From Rosellinia necatrix (Eukaryota > Ascomycota > Sordariomycetes > Xylariales > Xylariaceae), in contig JAGYVD010000009.1 of the NCBI GenBank assembly GCA_021209875.1, forward strand, positions 372,001 through 436,000: a DNA stretch of 64,000 bases, written 5' to 3'. Positions 13,554 through 25,637 of this stretch are shown here, one piece after another. The stretch's first letter is position 1. Every line of letters begins with the position of its first letter. Both the position numbers and the translations under genes were made by a program. The notes below the pieces were generated by a model. That model was not told the DNA's origin. It saw only the letters and a list, made by a program, of their open reading frames with translations, and made no database searches.

Positions 13554-16500
13554 ATTATAAGCCTGGGTTGTTATTAAACTAGTGTTTTTTTTTAAAAACT
13601 ATAATTTATTTAACTTTAAAATATAAAATTGTTTATTTAAATTTTTATACAGCTATTATTATTTATTTAAACTAAATTTTTTATATTTTAGTTTTAAAGC
13701 TTTAAATTTTGCTACAGCTTTTAAAATAAAATTTTATATTATTTTTGTTTTTATAATAACAGCTTTAATTATAATAATTAAACCAAATATTTTTTTAAAA
13801 ATTATTTATAACTAAAATTATTAATATATTTGTTTAAAACACTACGTTTAAATAAAAAATATTTAAACGTTTATTAACTCTAACAATAAAAGCTTAACAT
13901 ATAATTTAAACTTGTTTTTTATACGATTAACGCAAGAATTAACAGCAGTATATTTTAAACAAGTAAAAAAAAAATATAACATATAAAAAATATACGTATT
14001 AAAAGCTTTATATAAAAATTTCAACCACGGAAACTTTTTTAATGCCTAAAACTTTTAAACTTATTATTTAAAAATTTGTTATTAAGCTTTTAAATGTTTA
14101 AACAGAATATTTTATATAGCTTTAAAACAAAGCTTATTTTTAATAACGCTATATAATTATATATAAATAAATTAATAAAATAGTTAATATTATATATATA
14201 AAATTATTATTAATATAAATATTAAAAACTTTAATTTTATATTTAAAAACCTGATTTTTATTTTATATAATATAATTTTGCTTGTTTTATTTTTTTATAC
14301 TATTATTTAATAAAGATATTAAGCGATTATTATAAAAGCTTTTAAAAATAGAGTTAAAATAATAATATAATATAAAAATAAAAACAAATATATTAAAAGC
14401 GGTAATTTTAAAACTTTCCGACGTAAATAAAATACTTGCAGCAAAAATTTTCTGGCAGCAGTAAATATTTATATAACGCTTAATTAAAAATATTAATAAC
14501 TTACTATGTTAATTAAACGTAAGCTATTAAAAAAAAAATATTTATTTTAATAAAATATAGTAAAATTTTTAGTGCTATAATTTATAAATATAAGCTAAAA
14601 AGCAAAAAAAGTAGGTCTAAAATATTTGCAAGCTTAACAAGCTAATAAACGTAAAACAGATTTTTAGCTAGCATAACAGTATATTTAAATAATAAAACTT
14701 AAAAAACGTGCTAAAATAATTTAGCCGGCTAAAAAAGTTATAAATGCTTATATTTAAATAAAACTAAAAATATTTATTTTTAACTTTTTAAGCTTTATAG
14801 TAAGCTTTAGTTTATAATTAATAAAACTAATACATGCTAGCTTAATAAAATTTAAACTAATATTATAAAAATTAAAAAATTAAAAAGCAGTAGTTTTATA
14901 TATGCTATAAAAACTTACGTAGTAAAATCGTTAACTTTAATTAAAAAAATTAACAAAAAAAAAAAACAATAGTTTAAACAATATAATAAATTTTAACATC
15001 AAAAATCGAACTATTTTAATTTTAATATAATTTTATAATAATTAACTTAATTTTATTAAAAAAATTGCTAGCAATTTAAAAATGTTTTTATAATTAAATT
15101 TAAAAATATATTTTAGCATATAATATATTAATTAATAACTATAAAACATTATATTTAATTAATAATAAAAAGCTGTTAAAACTTAAATCTTTTATTTTAA
15201 CCGAAAATAAAAATATAGTCCACGCAAACATTTTATAGTTTTTATTTTAAACAGAAATAAAAAATTATTTAAAAAAATTATTTAACATTCAAAAAATTTA
15301 TTAATAAACATCTTGCTTATTAATATAAAGTTAATAAAAAAATTTATATAAATATTATTTTAAAAGCTTGTTTAACTAAAAAAAATCTAATATTATAGTT
15401 TTAATTACTTATTACGTTTTAAAAATATAAAAATAATGTTTTAATAAGTTAATTTATTAAATATTATAATTTAGTTTTTTAAATATAAACTTAATTTTTA
15501 ATATTTAAACAAAAACTTTATATTAAATATAAACAAAATATTATAAATAATTTTTAAAAATACTATTAAATTAATTATATTTTATTAATCCTAGTATATT
15601 TTAGCTAACAAGCTATTTTAAGATTTTTAAGCTAAAAAACTTTAAAGCTTTTAATATTAATAATTAAAATATTTAAAAACTATACTTTATTTATATTAAT
15701 ATATATAGCTAAAAATATATAAATTAATAAAACTTTATATATTAAATATAAAACGTGTGCTATTATATATATAATATAATGAATATTTAAACAATTTTAA
15801 ACAAAAAACTGCTTAACTTTTTAAAAGCTGCATTAAAAATCTGTTGAATTATTTAATAAAATATAATAAATTAAACTAAACTTTAATAATTAGAAATAAA
15901 TATATTAAATTAATCTACATATATTTTTAATAAGTAAAATTATTATATAAGTTTTTAAAAACTAAATAATTTATACGTTAAATAAAAAATATTCTAAGTT
16001 TGCAGTTTATATTATTAAAAATAATTTAAATATGTTTATAATAGCTTATAAAAATAAAACTTAATATAAGCTTTGATTAAAAAACCAAATAATTAATAAC
16101 AAGTTTTTTCTGTTTTACGTTAAAAAGCTTATAAAAAATATTAAATAAGCTAGCAAAAAAAATAATTAATACAATAAATAAACTTTTTAATAAAGCTAGC
16201 TTATTATTAAAACTATAATTAAAAACAATTTAAACGGCAGCTGAACTATATAATAAAAGCTTTTTAATGCTTAAAACTTTTACGATTTTTATTATATATT
16301 TAAATATTAATTAACATAATATTATTAATAATATAATTTAATTTAAATAATAGCGTTAATAAATAATTTATAATTAAATTAAAACAAAATATATATATAT
16401 AAATATTATATATACTTAGTAAAAAAAAAACTTGCTGCTAAAAACAGCCAATATATAAAATTAAACTTTAAGCTTATATTAAATATTTAATTAAATATAA

Positions 16501-19500
16501 AGCAATTAATTTATATTATATATAAGTTTTTAATTATAAAAATAATTACTACTAAAAATATTAACTTTAATAAAAAGCTGTTTTATTTTAAAAATAAAAA
16601 ATTAGTTATTAAAATTAAACAAACAGCAATAAAAAACCAAAACTTTTAAATTAAATAAATAAACAGCAGCATAAAACAAATAATAAATAAAAGCTGAAAA
16701 ATATATTATATATAGCTTTTAAAAATATAAAAATATTATAAATATTTTTATTTATAGCTTAATTAGCTAGACTAATAAAAATAAATTAAAAGTAAATACG
16801 CCGGCGGAGCAGATTTTAAGCTAAAGATTAGCTTTTTAAATAAAGCAGTAAAAATCTATTACTTTAAATATAATTTTTAAGCTAAAAATAGTTTTAGTAG
16901 AAAGTTTTAAAAATAAAGCAACTATAACGCGCAAAAAAAATAATTATTTATAACGTTTTAAAAACGTTATAAATTTTATAATAATAAAAACGCTGATTAT
17001 TAAACAAGCTAGCAAAAAACTAATTTTAACTAGCTAAACAAACAATAAAAAGCTAAAAAAAACTTAAATAAAACATAAATACATGTATAAAATATTTGTT
17101 TTTATAAACAGATTAAGCCGTAGAACTAAACATAAAAAATTAAATAAAAAGTTAAAAAATAATATAAAAGGCTTAATATTTACTACAATAATATATATAA
17201 AACTAAAATTAACTTATTAAAAATTATATTTAAAATATTTTTATAAAAATATTTTATTTAAAATAAATAAAAACATTATATTTTAAAGATCGCAAGTATA
17301 AAATATTATATGCTATATTTGCAGCTATAATATAAATATAACAATACAAAACCGATTAATTAAAAGCTGGTTTAAAAAATTGAATATATTAAAATAACTT
17401 TATTAAAAAACTTTTTATAAAATAAAAAAAGCTTAAAAACTATTTTTTAAAACAACTTTTTAAAAAAAAAGCATATAACAGAATACTTACAGAAAAAAAA
17501 AAGTTATAAAAATAGTTTTAATAAACAAAATAAAAAACAAGCTATTATTATTTAAATAAATATTTATATATAAGTTTAATAAAATTTTTTTTTAAAAGTC
17601 TATAAAACAAAACTAATTATATAAAAATTTTGTAAACAACAAATATATTTTAATTAATATACGCTATAACGTTTATAGCAAATTTTTTAAATAATAATAA
17701 TAATTAATATATATTTTAATTTAAAAATTAAACAGTTTAATATAATATTAGCATTTTTAAATGCTTTAAAAACAGTAAACTTTTATTACATATTTAATAT
17801 TAAATTGTTTTAAACAGCAAAATAAAGCTATGCTATTAAATAAAGCTTTATATAAATTATAAACCTTTTATTACTATAATATAAAATTTTTTAAATATTT
17901 TAAAAGTTTTAAATGAATTATGTTTAATAAAAACTATATTTATTTTATATTTTAACTTATAAAATATTTATTTTGTTTTATATAAACGATTTTTAGTTAT
18001 ATATAAAAAAACAATAAAAATTAACTAAAAAATTATTAATAAAATTAAAAAACTTACAAGCTTAAAAATAAAAAATATTTTTAAGTTTTAAAAATAAAAT
18101 AATCTATAACTATATAAAAAACGATTATATTAATATATAATTAATATATTAAAAAATCGCAGCTTAATTTAATTTAATTAATAACGTTTAAACTTTAAAA
18201 ATATTATTTTTATATAAAAGCTGCTAAAATATATAAAACAAGCTTTAAAAAAAATTAAAACATACTAAAAAAAATCGGCTTAATATTTTATATAGCAATT
18301 ATATTATAACTAAATATAACGTTTATAGCCGTATTATTATTAAAGCATTTTATAAACTTAAGCTTAAATTATATAAAAACAGCCGATTATATAATTTATT
18401 ATTTATATTATATAAAGTTTTTAAAATTATATATAAAAGCAGAGATCTAGCAGCTTAAGCTTTATTAATCGTAAAAACAGGTTATTTATAAATAACGTAA
18501 AAACTAAGCGTTTTTATATAAATATATTATATTTTTATTTAAAAATATAATTTTTAAAAACTATTAAATAGAATATAATTTTAATTTTTAAAATAAAAAC
18601 TAAAGTTATCGTTATAAAGTATATAACTAAAAAATAATAGCTTTAAAATAGTTTTTAAAATTTTTATTTTAAACTTAAAAAATATAAAAATTTATTATAA
18701 AGTTTAAATATATAAATATATAAAACATATAATTTAAATAAAAATATTAAAAAGCTTATTTATAATAAAATATTTTTTATTAATTAAATATTAGCAGATA
18801 ATTTTATGAAAAACTTTATATAAACATAATTTAAACATTTTAAAGCTTTATTTAATTTAAATAATTTATATTATAATATAAAAAATTAATAAGCTGCCAG
18901 CTTAAATTTTTAATAATTAATTAAAAAATTAAAAAATAAAATATTTAAAACTTTTTAATTTTATACGACTTTTAAAAAGCGTTTATTTTACTTTTAATTT
19001 TTATTAAAATTTTTAAACTGTTAAACTTTTTAAACATATTAAAAAACGTGTTAAAATTAAATTATAAGAAGCTTTTTAAGCAGCGCTTAAAATATAAATT
19101 ATATAATAAAAACAAATAAAAACTATAATAAAACAAAAACTAAAAATATAAAAAAATAACAAGCAAAAAATAACCAGCTATAAAAATATAAACGTTAAAA
19201 ACAGCTAAAAATATATACTAAATATAAAATTTATAAAATAAACGTTTTAAAACTATAAAATTTTATTATTTTATTAAAATATTAAAAATTTAATATAATA
19301 AAATTTTAAAGTTTAAAATAGTTTATTTTAAATTAATTAATAATTAATAAAAGTTTATAACAGTTGTTTATTATAATATTAAAAATAAAATAAAAAATAT
19401 AAAAAATATTTAATTATTAATTAAACATATAAAAATTAATTTTATATTATTAGTTATATATTAATTAATTAATTAAAATATATAAAATAAAATATAAACC

Positions 19501-19956
19501 AAAAATATATTTATATTTAATTATTTTATAATATAATTTATTTAATTAATTAACAAATATAAAATTAATATAGTTTAAATAAGATATTTTTAAATAATAT
19601 TTATTAGTTTTAAATATAAACAAATAAAATAAAAACAGCGTTAACAACAGCAATAATAACGTTATTTATTATATAATATTTTAAATTAAAACAGCAAACA
19701 AAAATAATATATATAATTATATAAAGTTTAATAGCAGCAGTTTAATAGTATTAATTATAATAAAGCTTTAAAAACTTAAAACAATATATTCTTAATATTT
19801 AAACTTAAATTTAAATTAAACAAGCTTAATAAAAATAAATTTAAAAAAAAACGTTATTAAAACAAGTTAGTTTATTTTTTTAATTTTAAATATTATATTT
19901 AAATAAATTATAAATAAGCGGAAAAAATATTAAAAGTATTATTTATAACAATATAA
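13554..19956 (+). pseudogene. dead interior of LTR element, coding remains unreadable
   Basis: About 6.4 kb of A-rich sequence with stops in every frame. This should have held gag and pol, but I could not recognise protease, reverse transcriptase, RNase H or integrase motifs by eye. Slightly better preserved scraps lie at 14400-14470 (CTTTCCGACG, TCTGGCAGCAG) and 16797-16815 (ACGCCGGCGGAGCAG). A six-frame search allowing C->T/G->A reversion would be needed to name parts. Confidence 0.5.
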
Positions 19957-20115
19957 ACAGCAGAAATAATAAAAGCAGTAAAAGCAGCGTTAGCAGCACC
20001 AGCAGCAGTAAAAGCAGCAGCAGCAGCAGGAAAAGCAGCAGCAGCAGTAAAAGCAGCAGTAGCAGCAGTAATAGCAGCAGCAGCAGCGTAAACATAAGCT
20101 TAACAGCAGTAAAAG
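19957..20115 (+). repeat. GCA-rich tract coding an alanine/lysine/valine-rich stretch
   Basis: The tract is an imperfect (GCA)n microsatellite broken by GTA, AAA and GGA codons. In the GCA frame it reads as about 45 codons of Ala with interspersed Val and Lys before a TAA near 20090. It lies about 1 kb upstream of the 3' LTR in the presumed coding direction, so it could be a low-complexity tail of the pol or last gene. It retains dozens of CpA sites, the preferred RIP target, in surroundings where they are nearly gone. Either it expanded after RIP or it escaped. Confidence 0.7.
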
Positions 20116-20313
20116 CAATTTTAATAATTATTAATAATAATTATTAACAATTTAAACATATATTAAAAATAAATTATATTAATAATTAATAAATAAAAAT
20201 AATATAATTAATAAAAATAATATATAATAAATTATAATAATATTTATAAATTAATATAATTATAATAAAATTTTAAAATTGTAGCTTTAATAAATATAAA
20301 CAATAAATTTATT

Positions 20314-20626
20314 TGTTAGAACTATGGCAATTAGTCACAGTTACTCACAGCTGTCGTACGTGCATATGCTTCGTACAAGCATATGGCGTACATGTTATGT
20401 ATATGCATATAGCGTGTATGCTTCATACGTAAAACAAGCTGTGTTATCGCTGTTATCTCAGTAGGTCGTACGCTAGCAGAATTCTTATACAAAACTTAAA
20501 ATAATGCTACGCACGATAGTTACTTAAATAAAATAATCAAGCATAATAGACATCGTACAACAAGAAGTTGTATTCTGTTTCACGCGTGAACAGTACGTGC
20601 ATCGCACGTACGAAGCCCATTCAACA
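20314..20626 (+). repeat. solo LTR, family A, TSD TTATT
   Basis: Starts TGTTAGAACTATGG and ends CCCATTCAACA, i.e. TG..CA, 313 bp. TTATT stands at both 20309-20313 and 20627-20631, so this is a solo LTR left by LTR-LTR recombination after insertion into the older element 13245-21470. Its core is crowded with CGTAC, GCATATG and CGTACG words in both orientations, possible promoter or factor sites. It is well preserved compared with its surroundings and with its inverted relative at 2598-2914. TGTTAGAA starts suggest Ty1/copia. In AT-rich DNA the 5-bp match alone could be chance, but it falls exactly at the TG..CA ends. Confidence 0.9.
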
Positions 20627-20631
20627 TTATT

Positions 20632-21162
20632 AAAAAATAAAAACATATTTTAAGATAATAAAAAAAAAACTATGTTTGATATTAACATATTAAAATTTTA
20701 AAAAAAATATATAAGCAAAAAAATTATATATAGCTTATATGTTTAAACTTGAAAAAATAAAATAAAAAGAAAGCGTTAAAAAATTAAAAATAAAATATTA
20801 ATATATATTTAAGATATTAATAAGTTATTAATTATATTTAAGCGTTAATAAAAAGATGCTAAGCTTAATTAAAATATAAAGCAATAATATAATTAAAAAT
20901 ACATATTTAAAAAAAAAATTGTTAAACGTGCTAATATAGCTCAAAACAAGCTATTTATAGCTTTAAAAAAAAGCTGCGCTACATAATTTTATTTTTATTT
21001 TATTACTACATATAAACAAGCTAATTATATTAATAAAACATACGTATTATTAAAACATAAATTAACTAATTAATTAAAAAATAGTTAAAAAAAACTAGTT
21101 TAAATAAAAAATTTAAAAAACAATTAAAAAATAAAACAATAAATTAATTAATTTAAAAAATA
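20632..21162 (+). pseudogene. last part of the dead interior of element 13245-21470
   Basis: About 530 bp between the nested solo LTR and the 3' LTR. A-rich, no open frame. The final 40 bp before 21163 are A-dominated but not a clean polypurine tract. Confidence 0.5.
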
Positions 21163-21470
21163 TATAATAATAATATAAAACAGCTTAATAATTAAGCTAA
21201 AAATCTTTATTTTAAAAATTTTTAAATAAAAAAATATATATATAAAATATAGTTTTAATGCTGCATTTATAAACGTTATACGCTTAAAACAAAAACAACT
21301 TTTAAAATTATTTTTATTATATAATTAATATATATAAATACTTATAGCTTATTATATTAAATAAAAGCTTTTTAATAAATTTAATTATTTATACTAAATA
21401 TTCTTAAAGTATTACCACGCTTCTAGTAATCAATAAATCTTTTTACAGATCGATCCACACCTCTATTAAA
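21163..21470 (+). repeat. 3' LTR of element 13245-21470
   Basis: Aligns base for base with 13245-13553. The first 230 bp have almost all C and G converted (TGTAACAG is TATAATAA here), while the last 75 bp keep many C (TTACCACGCTTCTAG, GATCGATCCACACC). It ends at the TATTAAA shared by both LTRs and is followed by target repeat TTATT. Confidence 0.9.
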
Positions 21471-24400
21471 TTATTAATTTTATATTGTTTTATTTTATAT
21501 TTTTATCAAGCAATTTTATTTTATGTTTTTATAAAATTTCTGCAATTTTAATATAATATAATAATAATATATAAAAAATCTTATGTTTTTAAATATTATT
21601 TTAAAGCTTTTAATTAATTTAAAAATTTAAAGTTTTTAAATACTGCTAGTTGTTTTTATGATTAATAAACTTAAAGCGTTTATTTAAAAGTTTAATAGTT
21701 CAACAAAAGATATATAAAAAAGTTTTTTAAAAACAAAGAAATTTTTTGTTAAACAGAATAAAAATATTGCGTAAATAAGCTAAATAATCTGTTTTAATAT
21801 TTAAAAAATAATATTATTATTAATAAAGTTTTATAATAATATTTATAAAAATAAAATAATTTATTTATAAAATATTAAATATATATAAGCATGTTATGAA
21901 ATCTTATTAAAGCTATTATTAATTATTTTAGTTTTTAAAACTTATTATTATAAATTGGTTTTAATAGTTAGAATAAACTATAAATTAATAAAAAATACAG
22001 TTGCGTTTATAACAGTTAAATATTTTTTTAATTAAAGCAATAACTCTAGATTATAATAGTAGTAAATAGTTCTTTAAAGTAGCTATTTTATTTAAAACTT
22101 GTAAATTAACTATTAAATATAAATATAGTTTTTTTTAATATAAGCTATATAATAAAAATTAAGTATACAAATAAAAAAGATTATTGATTTATTCTATTTT
22201 ACTTTGCTTATAAAGCTTATTAAATATTATATTAACTGTTTTTTTAATTATATGCGCTCAAAAATATAATTAAAAATTCAGCTTTATTTATTATTGATTG
22301 TTAATTAAAAAAAAATTTATTTGTTTTTTATAATACGCTAATAATGGTTTAGTTTTTTAAATATTAAATATTTTTATAATAATTTAAAAGTTCTAGCGTT
22401 ATAATATTTTTTAATATAAATACATTATTTATTTAAAGCTTTAATTTTGTTTTTTTGCTAGGCTTTTTTATATTTAGTATTAATAAAACTTTTTAAATTT
22501 TAAGCTTAAGTATTTTGTTTAATTATTTGCCTGTTTTTGCTATAAACACTTTTATTATATAAATTATATTGGTTGTATTTTTTATGCTCGTTGTATTAAC
22601 TATATCAAAAACTTTGTTAAAAAAAAGCCCGTTAAAACAATACTGTGTTGTTTTAACACGTTAATTATTCCAGCGATTATATTAGTTTTTATTATAAGTA
22701 AGCCCAGCTTTTAAATCGCGTTATAACTATAATATATATTAGCAGCAATAATAGTAAGAATAAAAGTTATTAATATAAAGTCTGCTAACAAATATGTGTT
22801 TAATAATTTAAAATTATTAAAAATAGATATATATATATATTTTTAAATATAAAAATATTAAAATTAATAGCTAATAACATATTTTAAAACACGTTAAACA
22901 GCAGGCCAGTATTAATTAATAATATATTAATTATATTTACAGCTTTAGCTGCTGTTAGGCCTGTAGCTATTATTATAGCTTTTAAAAAAAAAAATTTATA
23001 TATTTTTAATATAGTTGTTTTTAATTTATATTTATTTAAATATTTTTAAAAACAGTTTTAGTTTTAAAAGACAGATTAATAATTATTACGCCTAAAAAAG
23101 CTATAAATTTCATTAACAGTGCTATATTATTTTTTTATAATAGTCCAAATACAAAGTTTTCATCTTTAAATAACAGTTTATATTTAGCTAGTGCTAATAT
23201 TAATGTTTTAAGAGTTAAAATAACTTTTTATGCTAAAATTATTTTATATATATATAAGTTTCTTTTAAAAACATTTTAAAAATAACTATATTTAAATTAT
23301 AATTAATTAATATTTTATAAATATTTAAAAGTTATTTTTAACAATATTTTAATGTTTTTTTATAACTTAACCTATGTTTATAAATTTTAGCAATTATAAA
23401 AATCTGTAATTATTATTGCTTAATATATAAATTTTAATATAATTTTTGTTTATATTTAATTTAATTATTTTTATTTTTTAAATTTATTTTTAAAAATAAA
23501 TTTAAATTTGCTTAATAATTATTTTATTATTATTGAACAAATATAATTTATATTTAAGCTTATAATAATATTTTTCTATTTATAAATTTTTAATAATAAT
23601 TTTAAAACATAAAAATTATTCTTTTTATTTCTATTTTTTCAATGTTATATAACCTGTTAAATGATTGTTAAACCAACAGTATAATTAACTTGTTTTTTAT
23701 TTAAAATTTATCATTTTTCTTACTATTATATTTTTAATTAGTTCTATTAAAAAAACAATTTTTATGTAATCTTTTAATATAATATTAAAGCAATTGTATT
23801 TATATAAATATTAAAACAGTATCTTATGCGATATAAACAACATATTATATGGCTTGCAAATACGTTTAGTTGAAAATAACATGTTTTAAATATATTTACC
23901 TGGACGTTTAATATAACGCGTAGTATATTAACCCTGGTTACGCGTTAAATTAAACATTTCATTGTAATATTAATATAATTAATTATAATAAACGTTTTGT
24001 TATGACTTAATTTAAAGCTAAATAAAATATAAAATAACATTATATTTAATATTAACACGTTTTAATTTAGCTATATTAACACGTTTTTTTTTAATAGCGA
24101 TTATATTTATTTTTGCGTTTATTTTAGCCGTTTTTTTTTATTCCTTTTCTTTTTTTATTTTAACTTACAGCTTTTTTTTTTGGTTTTATTATATTACTTT
24201 TTTTTATTTTTGTTTTAATCTGTGTTTTTCTGCCGCTTTATTTTTTAATTAGACTTTCTGTTATAATTCTAATTACTTTTTTTAACTTATAAATATTTAT
24301 TTTTTACTGCTGTTATTATAAAAAGCTTTGTTTTAGCAACTTAAGTTATATATTCTGCTAAAATATTTTTTATATTAAGCACTGAAAAATCTTATTTAAT

Positions 24401-25637
24401 TTTAAAGTTTATGCTAGTCTATATTCTAATTATAACACCGTGCTAATTTTTATTATCGGCGTGTAAAATTTTAATAGTTTAAACATATTTTAGTTTTTTT
24501 TATATAAACGTAATAAAAACAATATTTTATTATATAATATTTTTTAACAATAATTTAATTTAAATAAAACATTTTATTACTACAGCAGGTTTGATATTAA
24601 ATTAAATAATTATTTTATTTAAAACAATATTTAATTTTTATGCTTTAAATTTAAATCGTTTATTAATAATTAATTTATTATTTTATTATAAAACGGCTAA
24701 ACTTTTTAACAATATTTAAAATATAATTAGTATTTATTAAGCATTTTGTTCTGCTACTTTTAAATCTTTAAAAAATAAATTAATTTCTTTTATATAATAA
24801 AATATGTTAATAAAAATAAGGTTATTTTTATTAGCTATTATTTCTATATTGTTTTTATTTTTTTTATTTAAATTAAACGAGCTAATATCAGCCTGTTTTA
24901 TATGATTATTATATAATGAAAAAATAAAGCTGTTAAATATTTAATATTTTTTTTGGATTTTTTTTCTGTTTATATTTATAGTTATTTTTACTACTTTAAT
25001 TTTTTTAATTAAAAAATCGGTGTAAAGGTTTTTTTTTACCGCGTTTTTTATTGTTTATATTTAAACTATTTAAATTGTTAAACTTATTGTTTAATAAAAA
25101 TAGTTTTAATAAGTTTTTATTACTTGCTAAATATTATAGTTTTAAAAATATTATAACAAAAAATATTATAAATGTATTATATTTAAACTAATATAAAACA
25201 AAAAATTTTATATGTTGTTGCGTTGTTTTAATAAATAAAGCTTTTATTAATAAATATATATCTAGTATTTTAAAACGGACTGTTAGAATAAAAAATGCTA
25301 GTATTACTATTAAAACTTATACTGGTTCTGTTAAAAATATTAACATAAACAATTTAAGTAATAATTTTAATATTAATATAGCTACGGTCAGGTATTAATA
25401 ATTAAAATATTAAAATTAAATAAACAGTACTGCTATATATTTAGTTATATTTAATACAGCTTTAAATAACTAATTAGCAGCGCGATAAAATGTTTTAAAA
25501 ACTAAAGTCTTCATATCGGCCGGCATTTCAGCGTTTTTTAGTTGTTATATTAGTTAATTAACTGTTTTTGCTGCTTTAATATTTTTAGCATGTTTTTTTG
25601 TTTTAGTTATATTATGTTTTAATTTATTATATTAATT
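21471..25637 (-). repeat. left arm of inverted repeat, main segment
   Basis: Reverse complement of the right arm, piece by piece. 21471-22490 matches 57096-58149; 22500-23040 matches 44501-45018; 23040-24510 matches 35753-37224; 24510-24555 matches 35501-35550; 24550-25637 matches 27089-28132. The order is unbroken here, so this arm is the empty-site reference for three LTR elements and one solo LTR in the right arm. The + strand is T-rich, so the ancestral coding strand was probably minus here. The family is not named. A part at 24740-24940 has a readable minus-strand frame, described separately. Confidence 0.9.
24740..24940 (-). pseudogene. 67-codon open stretch in left arm, possibly gag-like
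   Basis: On the minus strand the frame from 24940 down to 24740 is open for 67 codons and closed by TAA at 24739-24737. No convincing start is present. The right-arm copy (about 27780-27945, + strand) aligns in the same frame with several extra TAA/TAG stops, so the frame predates RIP. Readable words are SSFNLNKKN and LIFINIFYYIKEINLFFKDL, and just beyond the stop AVL followed by two TAA codons, which could have been TGG TGG. The arrangement faintly recalls the capsid-like gag domain of fungal Ty3/gypsy proteins, which pair a YRDV-type helix with a later tryptophan. That resemblance is from memory and weak. Confidence 0.3.

Larger units (their letters stand above)
13245..21470 (+). mobile_element. 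RIP-degraded LTR retrotransposon with TTATT target duplication
   Basis: Two direct LTRs of 309 and 308 bp (13245-13553, 21163-21470) bound 7.6 kb of A-rich interior. TTATT stands at 13240-13244 and again at 21471-21475. The inverted-repeat partner near 58125 has the same sequence with a single TTATT and no element, so both borders are confirmed. The LTR begins TGTAACAG; the last bases read TATTAAA rather than the usual CA. A TGG at 13564 could start a primer-binding site but lies 10 bp into the interior. The A-rich + strand suggests + orientation. Size and LTR length fit Ty3/gypsy, but no domain is readable. A family-A solo LTR (20314-20626) is nested inside; without it and its target repeat the element is about 7.9 kb. 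Confidence 0.9.

Noticed and set aside
2598..20626. The inverted family-A LTRs as ends of one large foldback element
   Set aside because: 20314-20626 has its own TTATT target duplication and sits within another retrotransposon; flanks of the two copies are unrelated.
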